The notes: a model not told the origin generated them from the sequence alone. A stretch of DNA of 64,000 bases from Gp13-AA77 sp035946575 (GCA_035946575.1 DASYZG010000078.1:1-64000); one strand, 5' to 3'; shown: positions 33,909 to 42,861, numbered from the stretch's first letter. Translations and numbers: made by a program.

Positions 33909-34851
33909 TGAGCACGCCCGTAAGAAAGACCAGTACGCCGCCGAGCACCACCTGCAGCGCGGCGGAGAATGCCGGAGTCCCCATGTAACGATTGCGGATG
34001 CCGGCGATGGTCAGCAACTCCACCAGAACTACGGCGCCGGCCACGGTCATCGCCAACTTGAAGTCAGGGATGAGGAACGGCAGGGTGTGACCGATCCCAC
34101 CCAAGGCCGTCATGAGTCCGGTGACGAATCCGCGCAGGGTCGGATGACCGCGCCCCGTCAGGGTGCCGTCGTCGGAGAGCGCCTCGGCAAAGGCCATGCT
34201 GATCCCGGCGCCCAGAGAGGCTGCGAGGCCCACGGCGAAGGCGTCCCAACTGCTCTTGGTGGCGAAGGCGGCTGCAAAGACAGGAGCCAGCGTCGACACC
34301 GAGCCATCCATCAAACCGGCGAGCCCTGGTTGCACGACCTGAAGGACGAACAGGCGGCGCTTGGCCTGCTCCTCCTCGCCTTGGGTTTCGGCGGTCAGCT
34401 TCTCTTCGCCCAGTTCCTGCGCGCGCAAGGCGTGATAGCGCTCCTCCTGCGCCAGATCGTCCAGCAGTTGGCGCACGCCAGCATCCCGGGTGCGGCCCGC
34501 GGCCGTCTCATAGAACCGGCGGGTCTCCACTTCAATCGCGCTGGCCTGCTTGCGCAGCTTGTCGAGGCCGAGCGGCTTGAGAAGCCAGACCGGCTGCCGC
34601 TCGACGAAACCCCGGACGTCCTGGCGGCGGATGAGCGGGATATGCTCGCCGAATCTCTTCTGATAGAGTTCAATCAGGCGGCGGCGATGGCCGGACTCCT
34701 CCTTCCGCATGCCGTCCAGAACGCTGGCCGTGGCAGGGAAATCGTGGCGCATGCCCTCGGCGAAATCTGCGTAGATGCGTTCGTCTTCCTCTTCGAGAGA
34801 GATGGCCAGGGCCAGAATTTCCTGTTCGGACAAGCTGTTGAAGTCTCGCAT
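33895..34851 (-). CDS. mbfA: MbfA-type ferritin-like / VIT1 iron exporter
   Basis: 318 residues with two domains. The N-terminal half (about 1-160) is a ferritin-like di-iron helical bundle with LEEEDERIYADFAEG, MRKEESGHRRRLIELY, AIEVETRRFYETAA and AQEERYHALRAQEL. The C-terminal half (about 170-318) is a VIT1/CCC1 transporter with five likely membrane helices (LAGLMDGSVSTLAPVFAAAF; VGLAASLGAGISMAFAEALS). MbfA proteins in rhizobia export iron and protect from peroxide. No Irr-type box could be identified upstream. Confidence 0.9.
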   Translation of the reverse strand: MRDFNSLSEQEILALAISLEEEDERIYADFAEGMRHDFPATASVLDGMRKEESGHRRRLIELYQKRFGEHIPLIRRQDVRGFVERQPVWLLKPLGLDKLRKQASAIEVETRRFYETAAGRTRDAGVRQLLDDLAQEERYHALRAQELGEEKLTAETQGEEEQAKRRLFVLQVVQPGLAGLMDGSVSTLAPVFAAAFATKSSWDAFAVGLAASLGAGISMAFAEALSDDGTLTGRGHPTLRGFVTGLMTALGGIGHTLPFLIPDFKLAMTVAGAVVLVELLTIAGIRNRYMGTPAFSAALQVVLGGVLVFLTGVLIGNS

Positions 34852-35063
34852 CGCGAACCTCGAAGTTTGATTTCAGGCGTATTCTGTCATGGATTTCAGC
34901 GCTCTCAAAGCGCGTGGGTGGCAATGAGTAGTGACATCGCGATGGCTCCGGTGTTACTGTGCTTCCCTATGAGGGCAGGCGTGACGAGGCCGAACGCGGG
35001 CCGTTCGCAGCGCTTCCGAGTCAAAGTGAAACCCAGCGGGAAATCGAGCTCAAAAGAACCCCG

Positions 35064-36095
35064 ATGAAATCGAGCCGTGGCCGGCCCCCCGGCCGGGACG
35101 CACACAACTGGGTGGCGGCGGTTGACATGGGCGCGAGCAATCTGCGCTTCGCGCGCGCGAACCTGTGTGGCCGTGTGGACGCCACGCACGCCGAGCGTGT
35201 GCGCCCCGAGGGAGGCCCCCGGGGCGTAATTGCGCAGATCAAGGCCGGCATTGGGATTCTCGCCGGCATCGACCGGGCCAAATCGCCACCTGCTGCCGGC
35301 CGCGGCAGCGGGCTCTGTGCCATTGCCTTAGGGGTGCCGAGCGCCGTGAATCCTCGCACCGGGCGGGTCAGCCTGGCCAACAATCTGCCGGGCTGGCGCA
35401 ACATCGATCTGGGCGGCGCCATAAGGTCGGCTTTCGGCGTTCCCGTAGTGGTTGACAACGACGCCAACATGGCTGCTCTCGGGGAGCAGTGGAAAGGCGC
35501 GGCGCGCAAGGCCGCGAACTTCGTGTTCGTGGCTCTGGGAACGGGCATCGGCTCGGGAGTCGTGGTGGACGGGCGGCTCTGCCACGGCCGAACCGGGAAT
35601 GCCGGCGAACTTTATCGCTTCAACGTGGACTGGCGGCGCTGGGCCGGCGATTTCGGCGACACCGGGTATTTCGAAGCTCACGTGGGCGGGCTCGGTATCG
35701 CGTCTGCGGGCCGGAGGGCTCTCGGCGTGCGGGCCCGGCGGGGCGTCAACCTGGTTTCGGCCTACGACGCTCAATTCGTCTTCGAAGCCTTTCGAGGCCG
35801 CGATCCGCGAGCCAAAGCGGTGCTGGAGCGCGCCTTTACCATGCTGGGAGTCGGCATTGCCGATCTCGTCTGCGTCCTCGATCCCGACCTGGTGGTCTTG
35901 GGCGGCGGATTGACGCGTGGGGCGCCTGAATTCATGCTCAAGACTGTGCAGCGCGTGCTGCGGCGGATTCACCCCGACATCGCACCGCCCGTCCGCCTGA
36001 GCGCGCTCGGCGATCGGGCTCAACTCTACGGCGCGATCTCCGCAGCCCTCAACGCCGTCAGCACCGCAAGCACCTTGACAGATCGAAAGCGATGA
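35064..36095 (+). CDS. ROK family sugar kinase-like protein, zinc site missing
   Basis: 343 residues from an ATG at 35064. ROK elements present: AVDMGASNLRFARAN (phosphate loop), SAVNPRTGRVSLANNLPGW, VVDNDANMAALGEQWKG (catalytic Asp in DNDAN), LGTGIGSGVVVDGRLCHG and DPDLVVLGGGLTRG. The usual zinc motif (CxCGxxGCxE) is replaced by WAGDFGDTGYFEAHVGG, with no cysteines. The kinase residues are intact, so it may still phosphorylate a hexose, but stability or substrate choice is unclear. It lacks the winged-helix of NagC-type repressors. Confidence 0.83.
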   Translation: MKSSRGRPPGRDAHNWVAAVDMGASNLRFARANLCGRVDATHAERVRPEGGPRGVIAQIKAGIGILAGIDRAKSPPAAGRGSGLCAIALGVPSAVNPRTGRVSLANNLPGWRNIDLGGAIRSAFGVPVVVDNDANMAALGEQWKGAARKAANFVFVALGTGIGSGVVVDGRLCHGRTGNAGELYRFNVDWRRWAGDFGDTGYFEAHVGGLGIASAGRRALGVRARRGVNLVSAYDAQFVFEAFRGRDPRAKAVLERAFTMLGVGIADLVCVLDPDLVVLGGGLTRGAPEFMLKTVQRVLRRIHPDIAPPVRLSALGDRAQLYGAISAALNAVSTASTLTDRKR

Positions 36096-36125
36096 GTAAA
36101 GTAAAGTACGTACAAGGTTCCCCTC

Positions 36126-36527
36126 ATGCGAATTTCAAGCAAAGGGCTCTATGCGCTGGAGGCAATGATCCGGCTCGCACGGAACTACCCGGAGCGCCCT
36201 ACCAAAATCCACGATATCGCGGTCCAGGAAGAGATTCCGGAAAAGTTCCTGGAACTGATCCTCCTCAATCTCAAGGCCGCCCGGCTGGTCGAGAGCATTC
36301 GCGGGGCGAACGGCGGGTATCGCCTGCGACGCCCGCCCGAGAAGATTTTCCTCGGCGAGGTCATCCGGATCATTGACGGTCCGCTGGCCCCGATGGGCGA
36401 CGCGGAAAGCCTCCGGCGTCTGGTCAAAATGGATCGTAAGCACAGCGCGCTCTATCAGGTATTCCTCGACGTCCGCAACGCCGCAGCGGGCATTCTCGAC
36501 CATACCTCGCTTGCTGACCTCGTATAG
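36126..36527 (+). CDS. Rrf2 family transcriptional regulator
   Basis: 133 residues beginning MRISSKGLYALEAMIRLARN, the classic Rrf2 start. The winged helix (IHDIAVQEEIPEKFLELILL; ARLVESIRGANGGYRL) is complete. The protein has no cysteine, so it cannot hold an Fe-S cluster as IscR or NsrR do and is closer to CymR-like members. It lies 30 bases after the ROK gene on the same strand; its targets are unknown. Confidence 0.9.
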   Translation: MRISSKGLYALEAMIRLARNYPERPTKIHDIAVQEEIPEKFLELILLNLKAARLVESIRGANGGYRLRRPPEKIFLGEVIRIIDGPLAPMGDAESLRRLVKMDRKHSALYQVFLDVRNAAAGILDHTSLADLV

Positions 36528-36854
36528 ACGCCGCTTCGTGCGCCGGATTTTGGGCAAGAGGCGGACCTCGGGCGGCCTCCCGAGCCACGCAAACCCCTGG
36601 GCCACGGCCGCCGGGGCTACGGCTCCGCGCTCGTACCGCAACCGAGCAGCCCGCGCTGCACGCACCCCCCAAAGGCAAGCACCGACGATGCCGTGCCGAT
36701 ATTTCGGCTTGTGCCGATATTTCGGCACAGACAGATGCGATTTTGGGTCTGCCACGCAAGCCTAACCGACAGAATCCAGTGGCGTATCTCGTCGCGAGCA
36801 GCTTTGGCCTGCCATGTGCCGCCCATACAGGCGCCGAAGGAGTACCACTGAATC
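36528..36854. other. intergenic region upstream of the STAS gene
   Basis: No supported gene. Holds the duplicated palindrome at 36693-36726. Confidence 0.45.
36693..36726. promoter_or_regulatory. two direct copies of the dyad GTGCCGATATTTCGGC
   Basis: Copies at 36693-36708 and 36711-36726, 18 bases apart, identical over 16 bases. Each contains GCCGA-TATT-TCGGC. The spacing is close to two helical turns, as for cooperative operator sites. About 130 bases upstream of the STAS-TolC-HlyD operon. Confidence 0.45.
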
Positions 36855-37151
36855 ATGTTGAGGGTAACGAGGACGGACGAGCCTGCCGGGGCTTGCTTTA
36901 AGTTGGAGGGCAAGCTCGCCGGAAGCTGGGTGGACGTGGTGGAGCAGTCCTGGAGGCAAATGCCGGCGGAGTGTGCGTCAAAACGCTGCGCGGTCGATCT
37001 CAGCGCGATCACTTACGTGGATTCGAGAGGCATGGAGTTGCTAGGAGCCATGTACCGTGGCGGCATCGAACTGAGAGCCTCGGGATGTCTGGGCAAGGGG
37101 ATCGTGGAGCAGATCAAGGCAGAACAGGAGGCCGCGAAGGCCGGGCGATAG
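36855..37151 (+). CDS. STAS domain protein
   Basis: 98 residues. The STAS core is visible: CFKLEGKLAGSWVDVVEQSW and CAVDLSAITYVDSRGMELLG, where DSRG contains the Ser typical of anti-sigma antagonists. The family also includes MlaB-like partners of lipid-transport ATPases. GAAGGAG precedes the ATG. The gene ends three bases before the TolC start, so it is the first gene of that operon; a regulatory or accessory role in export is inferred. Confidence 0.82.
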   Translation: MLRVTRTDEPAGACFKLEGKLAGSWVDVVEQSWRQMPAECASKRCAVDLSAITYVDSRGMELLGAMYRGGIELRASGCLGKGIVEQIKAEQEAAKAGR

Positions 37152-37154
37152 GTT

Positions 37155-38477
37155 ATGACACTCCGAGCGCGCACAGGTTTTATGGCGTTGACACTCTTCG
37201 TGGCTTCCGGGCTTCGTGCCCAGCAACCCCCGGCCACGCAGCTGACCCTGAAGCAAGCCGTGGACCTGGCTTTAAAGCAGAATCCTGAAGTTCAGATCGC
37301 GGTTCTCAATTTCGCCGAAAGCCGGCAGGATCGGAACCTGGCGCGGGCGGGACTGCTGCCCCGGGCGGATCTGCGAGTGTCAGAGCAGGCGCAGCGGGAG
37401 AACCTGCAGGCCCTCTTCGGACGGCCCTTCCCAGGCTTCTCCCAGCACATCGGTCCATTCGGCATCTTCCAGGCTGGTCCCGGGTTCTCGTTTCCGATTT
37501 TCGACCTGACCGCTTTCCGCCGCTGGCAGGCAGCGTCTCGCGAGACGCGGGCAAGCCACGAGGACGTCCAGAATGTGCGGGAACAGACGACACTGATGGT
37601 GGTTTCGCAATACCTCGGCAGCCTGCAGGCCGCCGCCAACGTCACCGCCGTGCAGTCGCAGGTGCAGTTGGCCCAGGCGCTGTACGATCAAGCCAGCGAC
37701 CTGCAGAAGCATGGTGTGGGCACCGGGTTGGACACCCTGCGCGCCCAGGTGGAACTCGAAAACGAACAGCAGCGCCTTATTGAATCGCAGACCCAATACC
37801 AGACGTCCCTCTACGGCCTGAGCCGGATGCTGAATCTCGACCCCAATCGGCCCATCGAGCTGACGGACAAGCTGAGCTTTTTCGAGACACCCGAGTTCCC
37901 CGGCGACACGACCCTGGAGCAAGCCTACGCCGGGCGCCCGGAGATGCTGGCGCTCGATGAGCGCGAACACGAGGCCGAATTGGAGCGCAAGGGGGCGCGG
38001 GAACAGCGCCTGCCGAGCCTCGGCTTCAATGGCAACTGGGGCTACACCGGGCTGGGAATCGATTCGGCGATCCCGACGTACACTTACACCGCCACGATCG
38101 ATGTGCCCCTCGTCACCGGCGGAAGAATCCGCGCCCAGGTTAGCAAATCAGACCTCGAGCTGAAGAAGATCGAGCAGGCGAGGCAGGACTTGCGCAACCG
38201 GATCGCGCTCGAGGTGAAGACCTCGCTGGCCCAGCTCGAGGCCGCGCGCCACGAGGTGGACGTGGCCAACCAGGCGGTGAAGCTGGCCGAAGAGGAAGTG
38301 TCGCAGGCGCGCGACCGGTTCGCGGCCGGCGTGGCGAACAACATCGAAGTGGTCAGCGCCCAGGACTCACTCGAACGCGCGCATGACAACCAGATTGTGG
38401 CGCTCTACACCTACAACCAGTCCCGGGCGGACCTGGCACGCGCCACGGGACACATTCAGGATCTGTACGCGAAGTAG
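37155..38477 (+). CDS. TolC family outer membrane efflux protein
   Basis: 440 residues with a signal peptide (FMALTLFVASGLRAQQ). The OEP repeat structure is clear: LTLKQAVDLALKQNPEVQIA and the second-half equivalents (EVSQARDRFAAGVANNIEVV; QDSLERAHDNQIVALYTYNQ). Such trimers form the outer channel of tripartite pumps. It is followed 22 bases later by the HlyD gene. Confidence 0.93.
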   Translation: MTLRARTGFMALTLFVASGLRAQQPPATQLTLKQAVDLALKQNPEVQIAVLNFAESRQDRNLARAGLLPRADLRVSEQAQRENLQALFGRPFPGFSQHIGPFGIFQAGPGFSFPIFDLTAFRRWQAASRETRASHEDVQNVREQTTLMVVSQYLGSLQAAANVTAVQSQVQLAQALYDQASDLQKHGVGTGLDTLRAQVELENEQQRLIESQTQYQTSLYGLSRMLNLDPNRPIELTDKLSFFETPEFPGDTTLEQAYAGRPEMLALDEREHEAELERKGAREQRLPSLGFNGNWGYTGLGIDSAIPTYTYTATIDVPLVTGGRIRAQVSKSDLELKKIEQARQDLRNRIALEVKTSLAQLEAARHEVDVANQAVKLAEEEVSQARDRFAAGVANNIEVVSAQDSLERAHDNQIVALYTYNQSRADLARATGHIQDLYAK

Positions 38478-38499
38478 GCTTGAGACAAGCGAGGAAGAA

Positions 38500-39792
38500 A
38501 TGGACACTGAGGTCGCTGAGCTCGAACGGCAAATAAATGCCCCACCGGACCCGACGACCGAGCCGGCAGCTCCGAAACCGTTTGCGGGGGAGCCCAAAAA
38601 CAAGCTGCGGCTCATTCTGCCCGCGGCGCTGGTGCTGGTAGCCGTCGCTCTCGGTTTTTACCTGTACTACCGCAACCGCGTCTCCACGGACGATGCCCAG
38701 GTTGACGGCCACATCGTGCCAATGGCCCCCAAGATTTCCGGCACCGTGGCGGACGTGCTTGTGCATGACAATGAGCCCGTGAAGGCCGGACAGGTCCTGG
38801 TGCGCATCGATCCGCGAGACTACCAGACGCGGGCCGATCAGGCCACGGCGCAACTGCAGGCGGCTCAGGCAAACGCCCAGGGTGCCAACGTCGGCGTTCC
38901 TTGGACCAACGCGGTCACGCTCAGCGGTACCAGCGACGCTCAGGCGCAGCTTGCCGCGGCGCAGGCGAACTATCTTCGCGCCCAGGTTGGCTACGAGCAG
39001 GCCTCGACGGCCGACCTCGCGTTCGCCCGGGCCCAGGTCAACAAGGCCAAGGCCGACTCCGACAAGGCGCGGGCCGATCTGGAACGTATGAAGCCGCTGG
39101 CGGCGAAGGCCGAAATCTCCCAGCAGGAGCTTGACACCTATACCGCGGCTGCTCTCGTGGCTTCGAGCGAGCTGCAGAGCGCCCAGGAAAAGCTGAAGGC
39201 GGCCCAGGAGTCCGTGAGCATCGCGCGCGCTCAGCAGGCCGCGGCCGAGGCCCAGGTGCAGGGTGCGCAAGCCGGGGTGCGGCAGGCCAACGCCAACCGG
39301 CGCCAGGTGGCCATCCGCTCCGCAGACGCCGCGGCGGCGGCGGCCGCCATCGCCCAGGCCCGCGCGAACCTCGAAGCCGCCCAGCTCAACTTGTCTTACA
39401 CCACCATTACGGCGCCCACCGACGGGGTCGTAACGCGCAAGTCTGTCGAGGTCGGCGAGATCATTCAGCCCGGCCAGGAGCTCTTCGTTCTGGTTCCGCT
39501 CCACGACGTTTGGGTGACCGCCAATTTCAAGGAAACCCAGCTTGCCGGGGTGCATCCGGGCCAGAAAGCCGAAATCCACGTCGATATGTACGGCAAGACG
39601 CTCCCGGGGCACGTTGACTCGATTGCGGGCGCCACCGGCTCGCGGCTGAGCCTGCTGCCGCCCGAAAACGCCACCGGCAACTTCGTCAAAGTGGTGCAGC
39701 GCATCCCGGTGAAGATTCTGATCGACCGCGGGTCCGACAGGGCTGTCCTTCGGCCTGGCATGAATGTAGACGCGACGATTATCACCAAGTAG
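38500..39792 (+). CDS. HlyD/EmrA-type periplasmic adaptor
   Basis: 430 residues from an ATG at 38500 (GAGGAAGAA before it). One membrane anchor (about 36-56), then a lipoyl half motif (DGHIVPMAPKISGTVADVLV), a long Ala/Gln-rich coiled coil (about 100-290), the second lipoyl half (TTITAPTDGVVTRKSVEVGE) and a beta barrel (LVPLHDVWVTANFKETQLAG). The architecture is that of EmrA/FarA adaptors that pair with MFS pumps; no pump gene follows in this operon. Confidence 0.92.
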   Translation: MDTEVAELERQINAPPDPTTEPAAPKPFAGEPKNKLRLILPAALVLVAVALGFYLYYRNRVSTDDAQVDGHIVPMAPKISGTVADVLVHDNEPVKAGQVLVRIDPRDYQTRADQATAQLQAAQANAQGANVGVPWTNAVTLSGTSDAQAQLAAAQANYLRAQVGYEQASTADLAFARAQVNKAKADSDKARADLERMKPLAAKAEISQQELDTYTAAALVASSELQSAQEKLKAAQESVSIARAQQAAAEAQVQGAQAGVRQANANRRQVAIRSADAAAAAAAIAQARANLEAAQLNLSYTTITAPTDGVVTRKSVEVGEIIQPGQELFVLVPLHDVWVTANFKETQLAGVHPGQKAEIHVDMYGKTLPGHVDSIAGATGSRLSLLPPENATGNFVKVVQRIPVKILIDRGSDRAVLRPGMNVDATIITK

Positions 39793-39909
39793 TTCCTGGG
39801 GGAGTCTTGACCCCTCGGAGCCGACCCTTCTGCGGGCTCCCGGTGGCAGACTGCCGGCACAATCAAGCTTTCATCCGAATCCTGACTGCGAAAGGAGAAC
39901 CCCGTAACC

Positions 39910-40521
39910 ATGAACAGTCATCTCTACGTCGATGAAGAGGTCCTGGTGCAATGTGGACTCCGCGGTGATCCGGAAGCTCTGGACACGCTTTTCGCCCGCT
40001 ACGCCCGCCCGCTTTACCAGACCGCCTTGCGCCTGCTCGGCAATCCCGAAGACGCCGAGGACGCTTTGCAGGAGGGGATGCTTTCGGCCGTGCGCAACCT
40101 GAAGCGGTTCGAGGGGCGCAGCAAATTTTCGACCTGGCTGACGCGCATCGTGATCAACGCCGCCTTGATGCAGTTGCGCAAGCAGCGTACCCGGCCGACG
40201 GTGTCGATAGAACAGGAGGACGCCGAGCAGCGTGAACTGACGCTCGGCAGCCGCATCCCGGACGCCCGTCCGGATCCGGAGGAAGCTTACAGGCATCAGG
40301 AGCGATTCGAGATTTTCGAGAGCCGGCTTGAGAGCCTGCCGCCGGCGCTGCAATCCGCCGTGTGGCTGCGGGACATCGAGGGTCTCTCGACGGCCGAGGC
40401 GGCCCGCGCTCTGGGTCTGTCGGAGGGCACGGTCAAGTCACAGTTGCATCGCGCTCGCAACCGGCTGTCGTCGCTGGTGCAGGGAGGGCCGGGGCTGCAA
40501 GGCGCACCGGCCACAGCTTGA
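39910..40521 (+). CDS. ECF-type RNA polymerase sigma factor
   Basis: 203 residues. Region 2 (YARPLYQTALRLLGNPEDAE, ALQEGMLSAVRNLKRFEGRS, FSTWLTRIVINAALMQLRKQ) and region 4 (LESLPPALQSAVWLRDIEGL, STAEAARALGLSEGTVKSQL) are complete. AGGAG precedes the ATG. No anti-sigma factor gene lies beside it, which is usual for some ECF groups but leaves its control open. Confidence 0.92.
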   Translation: MNSHLYVDEEVLVQCGLRGDPEALDTLFARYARPLYQTALRLLGNPEDAEDALQEGMLSAVRNLKRFEGRSKFSTWLTRIVINAALMQLRKQRTRPTVSIEQEDAEQRELTLGSRIPDARPDPEEAYRHQERFEIFESRLESLPPALQSAVWLRDIEGLSTAEAARALGLSEGTVKSQLHRARNRLSSLVQGGPGLQGAPATA

Positions 40522-40560
40522 GAACCGTGAAAAAATTCGAGTCCACAGGAGCGGCTCTGC

Positions 40561-40652
40561 CGCCTGCCTTATAGCGGCGGGTTTATCCCGCCATACCTTC
40601 AATGTTCTCGAAACAAGCGTGGCGGGATAAGCCCGCCGCTATAAGGCAGGCG
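40561..40652. repeat. 33-bp inverted repeat (nested palindrome, copy F)
   Basis: Arms at 40561-40593 and 40620-40652 match at 32 of 33 positions, around a 26-base spacer. Each arm also contains a small hairpin (GGCGGGTTTATCCCGCC; GGCGGGATAAGCCCGCC). Outer sequence CGCCTGCCTTATAGCGGCGG. It lies between the sigma factor gene and the next promoter. Confidence 0.85.
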
Positions 40653-40714
40653 GCAGGACCGATGAGCCGAGCCGATTTCTTCACATCCTCACAAGGGCGG
40701 ATTCGATAAGGCTG

Positions 40715-40743
40715 TTGAGTCCATAACGTGTGCGGCATACAAT
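40715..40743 (+). promoter_or_regulatory. sigma70-type promoter of the TPR gene
   Basis: TTGAGT (40715-40720), 17 bases, TACAAT (40738-40743), 27 bases before the ATG at 40771. Confidence 0.5.
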
Positions 40744-40770
40744 ATCCCTAGGTTGGCCGAAGGAGGATTT

Positions 40771-41823
40771 ATGTCTCGTGTTCTCAGATCGGTCGGTTTA
40801 GGCCTCGTGATGGCGTTTCTGGTGGGGGCCGGCAGTCTCTGGGCGCAGAACGGTGGATTGACCGGTCACGTCACTTTGCAGGATGGAAGCACCTGCGTGA
40901 AGTGCCCTATCATCATCGAGCGTACGTCTATCAGGGCCACTTATCAGACCAAGACCGACAAGAAGGGGAATTACATTTACATCGGCCTTGCTCCCGACAC
41001 TTACAAGGTCACCCTGCAGGACCCCGAAGGCAAGACGCTCTTCTTCATTTCGAGGCATATCGGCATCGGCGAGCCTACCCAGGTGGATTTCAACCTGCCC
41101 AAAGAAGTGGAGACCCAGCAGAAAGAGAACCCCCAGGCCGCGCAGCAGGCCGCAGCGCAGCAGAAAGAACAGCAGCAACTCAATAGCCTGAAGGAAGTCT
41201 TCAACCAGGGCGTGGCGCAGGAGAACGCCAAACAGTGGGCTGATGCGGCCGCCACTTTCCAGAAGGGCGAGGCGCTTGCCAAGGGTAATAACGTCGCGGT
41301 GGTGCTCAGCCACGAAGCCCAGGCCTACCAGAACGCCAAGATGTACGATCAGGCCGTGGCCACTTACCAGAAGTTGCTGGCGGCCAATCCCAGTGACGCC
41401 TCCGCCCACAACGGGTTGGGCGCCGCCTACGCGGCCATGAACAAGCTGCCCGAGGCCCAGGCCGAGTTTCAGAAGGCCGCGCAATTGGACCCCGCCTCGG
41501 CAGCGAAGGCTTATTACAACGAGGGCGCGATTCTCAGCAATTCGGGCAAGATGGACGAGGCCGCAGCGGCCTTCAAGCAGGCCACCACCGCCGATCCCAA
41601 GTTCGCCGATGCTTACTTTCTTGAAGCCCAGGCCCTGATGGGCAAGGCGACCGTCGGCTCTGACGGCAAGGTGGTACCGGCTCCGGGCACCGTCGAGGCG
41701 CTCCAGACCTATCTGCAGCTCGATCCCAAGGGCAAGTACGCGGAATCCGCGCAGGCCATGCTCCAGTCCGTCACCGGTTCCGTTACGACCGACGTCAGGT
41801 CAAGGAAGAAGAAGGCCAAGTAA
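40771..41823 (+). CDS. exported carboxypeptidase-regulatory-like / TPR protein
   Basis: 350 residues from an ATG at 40771 with AAGGAGG upstream. A signal peptide (GLGLVMAFLVGAGSLWAQ) is followed by a carboxypeptidase-regulatory-like beta domain (GLTGHVTLQDGSTCVKCPII...GNYIYIGLAPDTYKVTL), a Gln/Ala-rich linker (about 120-145) and at least four TPR units (AHNGLGAAYAAMNKLPEAQA; AYYNEGAILSNSGKMDEAAA). Probably a periplasmic scaffold; the partner is unknown. Confidence 0.82.
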   Translation: MSRVLRSVGLGLVMAFLVGAGSLWAQNGGLTGHVTLQDGSTCVKCPIIIERTSIRATYQTKTDKKGNYIYIGLAPDTYKVTLQDPEGKTLFFISRHIGIGEPTQVDFNLPKEVETQQKENPQAAQQAAAQQKEQQQLNSLKEVFNQGVAQENAKQWADAAATFQKGEALAKGNNVAVVLSHEAQAYQNAKMYDQAVATYQKLLAANPSDASAHNGLGAAYAAMNKLPEAQAEFQKAAQLDPASAAKAYYNEGAILSNSGKMDEAAAAFKQATTADPKFADAYFLEAQALMGKATVGSDGKVVPAPGTVEALQTYLQLDPKGKYAESAQAMLQSVTGSVTTDVRSRKKKAK

Positions 41824-41860
41824 GGGGAGTTCAACAATCAGATCGTCAAGTCTCCGCAGG

Positions 41861-42514
41861 TTGACCATCTTTGGGGCGCTGGCGGCGCTGCTGGCGCCGC
41901 TGCCGCTTGCCGCCGACGTCATCTCGCAGGTCAACCAACAGGGCCAGCAGGTCGTCATTCAGCGCGACGCCATCGTGGTGAAGCAGGACTCCGCCACCAT
42001 CATCTACAAGCACTTTGACCTCAAAGAACGCCGGATCGTGAAGGCCACGCTGCAGGAGAGCAGCCTCCCTTACCAGATCAGCCGCAGCGCGCCCGACAAT
42101 CGCCGCCAGATCGTGGACCAGTGGCGCCGCTTCGGCTTCACCGCCAACGTCACCGACACTTCGGGCAGGACTTCGCAGATTTCCGACGCCTACATCGACT
42201 TCTATCCGCCCGGCGGGCAGGGCTCGCTGCTCGAGTCCCTTCCGGCCGAGACGCACCTCCCGGTGCTCTTCAGTGACGGCAGCAGCGATTATATTGATTT
42301 CGCCGACATCGCGCGGATCGAGTTTCAGGGCAATCATGTGCGCCTGACCCTCGCGAGCGGGCAGGTCAAGGAGGGCCAGTTCATGATGCCCACCTCGCAG
42401 CCCGCCGAGGCGCGATTTCTCGGCGTCACCGACAAGTACGATCCCGCCAGCGAAGACGTGTTTGACTTCTCCATGCCTCTGGCCCGCGTGAAGCAGATCG
42501 ATTTTCAACCGTGA
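41861..42514 (+). CDS. hypothetical secreted protein
   Basis: 217 residues from a TTG at 41861 just before a signal peptide (FGALAALLAPLPLAADV). The body reads as beta-strand-rich (QQVVIQRDAIVVKQDSATII; YIDFADIARIEFQGNHVRLT), with no named family. It follows the TPR gene by 37 bases and is probably co-transcribed. The start codon is uncertain. Confidence 0.6.
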   Translation: MTIFGALAALLAPLPLAADVISQVNQQGQQVVIQRDAIVVKQDSATIIYKHFDLKERRIVKATLQESSLPYQISRSAPDNRRQIVDQWRRFGFTANVTDTSGRTSQISDAYIDFYPPGGQGSLLESLPAETHLPVLFSDGSSDYIDFADIARIEFQGNHVRLTLASGQVKEGQFMMPTSQPAEARFLGVTDKYDPASEDVFDFSMPLARVKQIDFQP

Positions 42515-42526
42515 AGCGGGGCCGGT

Positions 42527-42748
42527 TCACTTCTTTTTCTCCGCCGCCCACAGCGAGTTGGAGAGCGCGCGTCCGCAGAACGGACAGTAATTGATTCCGG
42601 AATAGTCGTAGCCGCGCCCGCCCGCCGAGCGGATGAAGTACTCGGTATCGATCTCGTTTACGATGCGGCCGTCGTCGATGCGGTGCTTCGGTCCCTGGTA
42701 CATGGCCCCGCGGTCGATGGCCTCGCCCATGGCTTCACAGCAGTTCAT
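42527..42748 (-). CDS. small zinc-ribbon-like protein
   Basis: 73 residues. NCCEAMGEAIDRG at the N-terminus and INYCPFCGRALSNSL near the C-terminus give a CC...CPFCG zinc-binding pattern. GAGGTG lies before the ATG. Function unknown; the domain suggests a small metal-binding or nucleic-acid-associated protein. Confidence 0.65.
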   Translation of the reverse strand: MNCCEAMGEAIDRGAMYQGPKHRIDDGRIVNEIDTEYFIRSAGGRGYDYSGINYCPFCGRALSNSLWAAEKKK

Positions 42749-42861
42749 CAGACACCTCGTTTCCCGGTAGCTTATTCAACCACACTTCGACTAGACTTGG
42801 CTTCGCCTCGCGCACCGCGGGCGGGACGCCGGCGCTACGGCCGGAGCGTTCATCACCCAGC

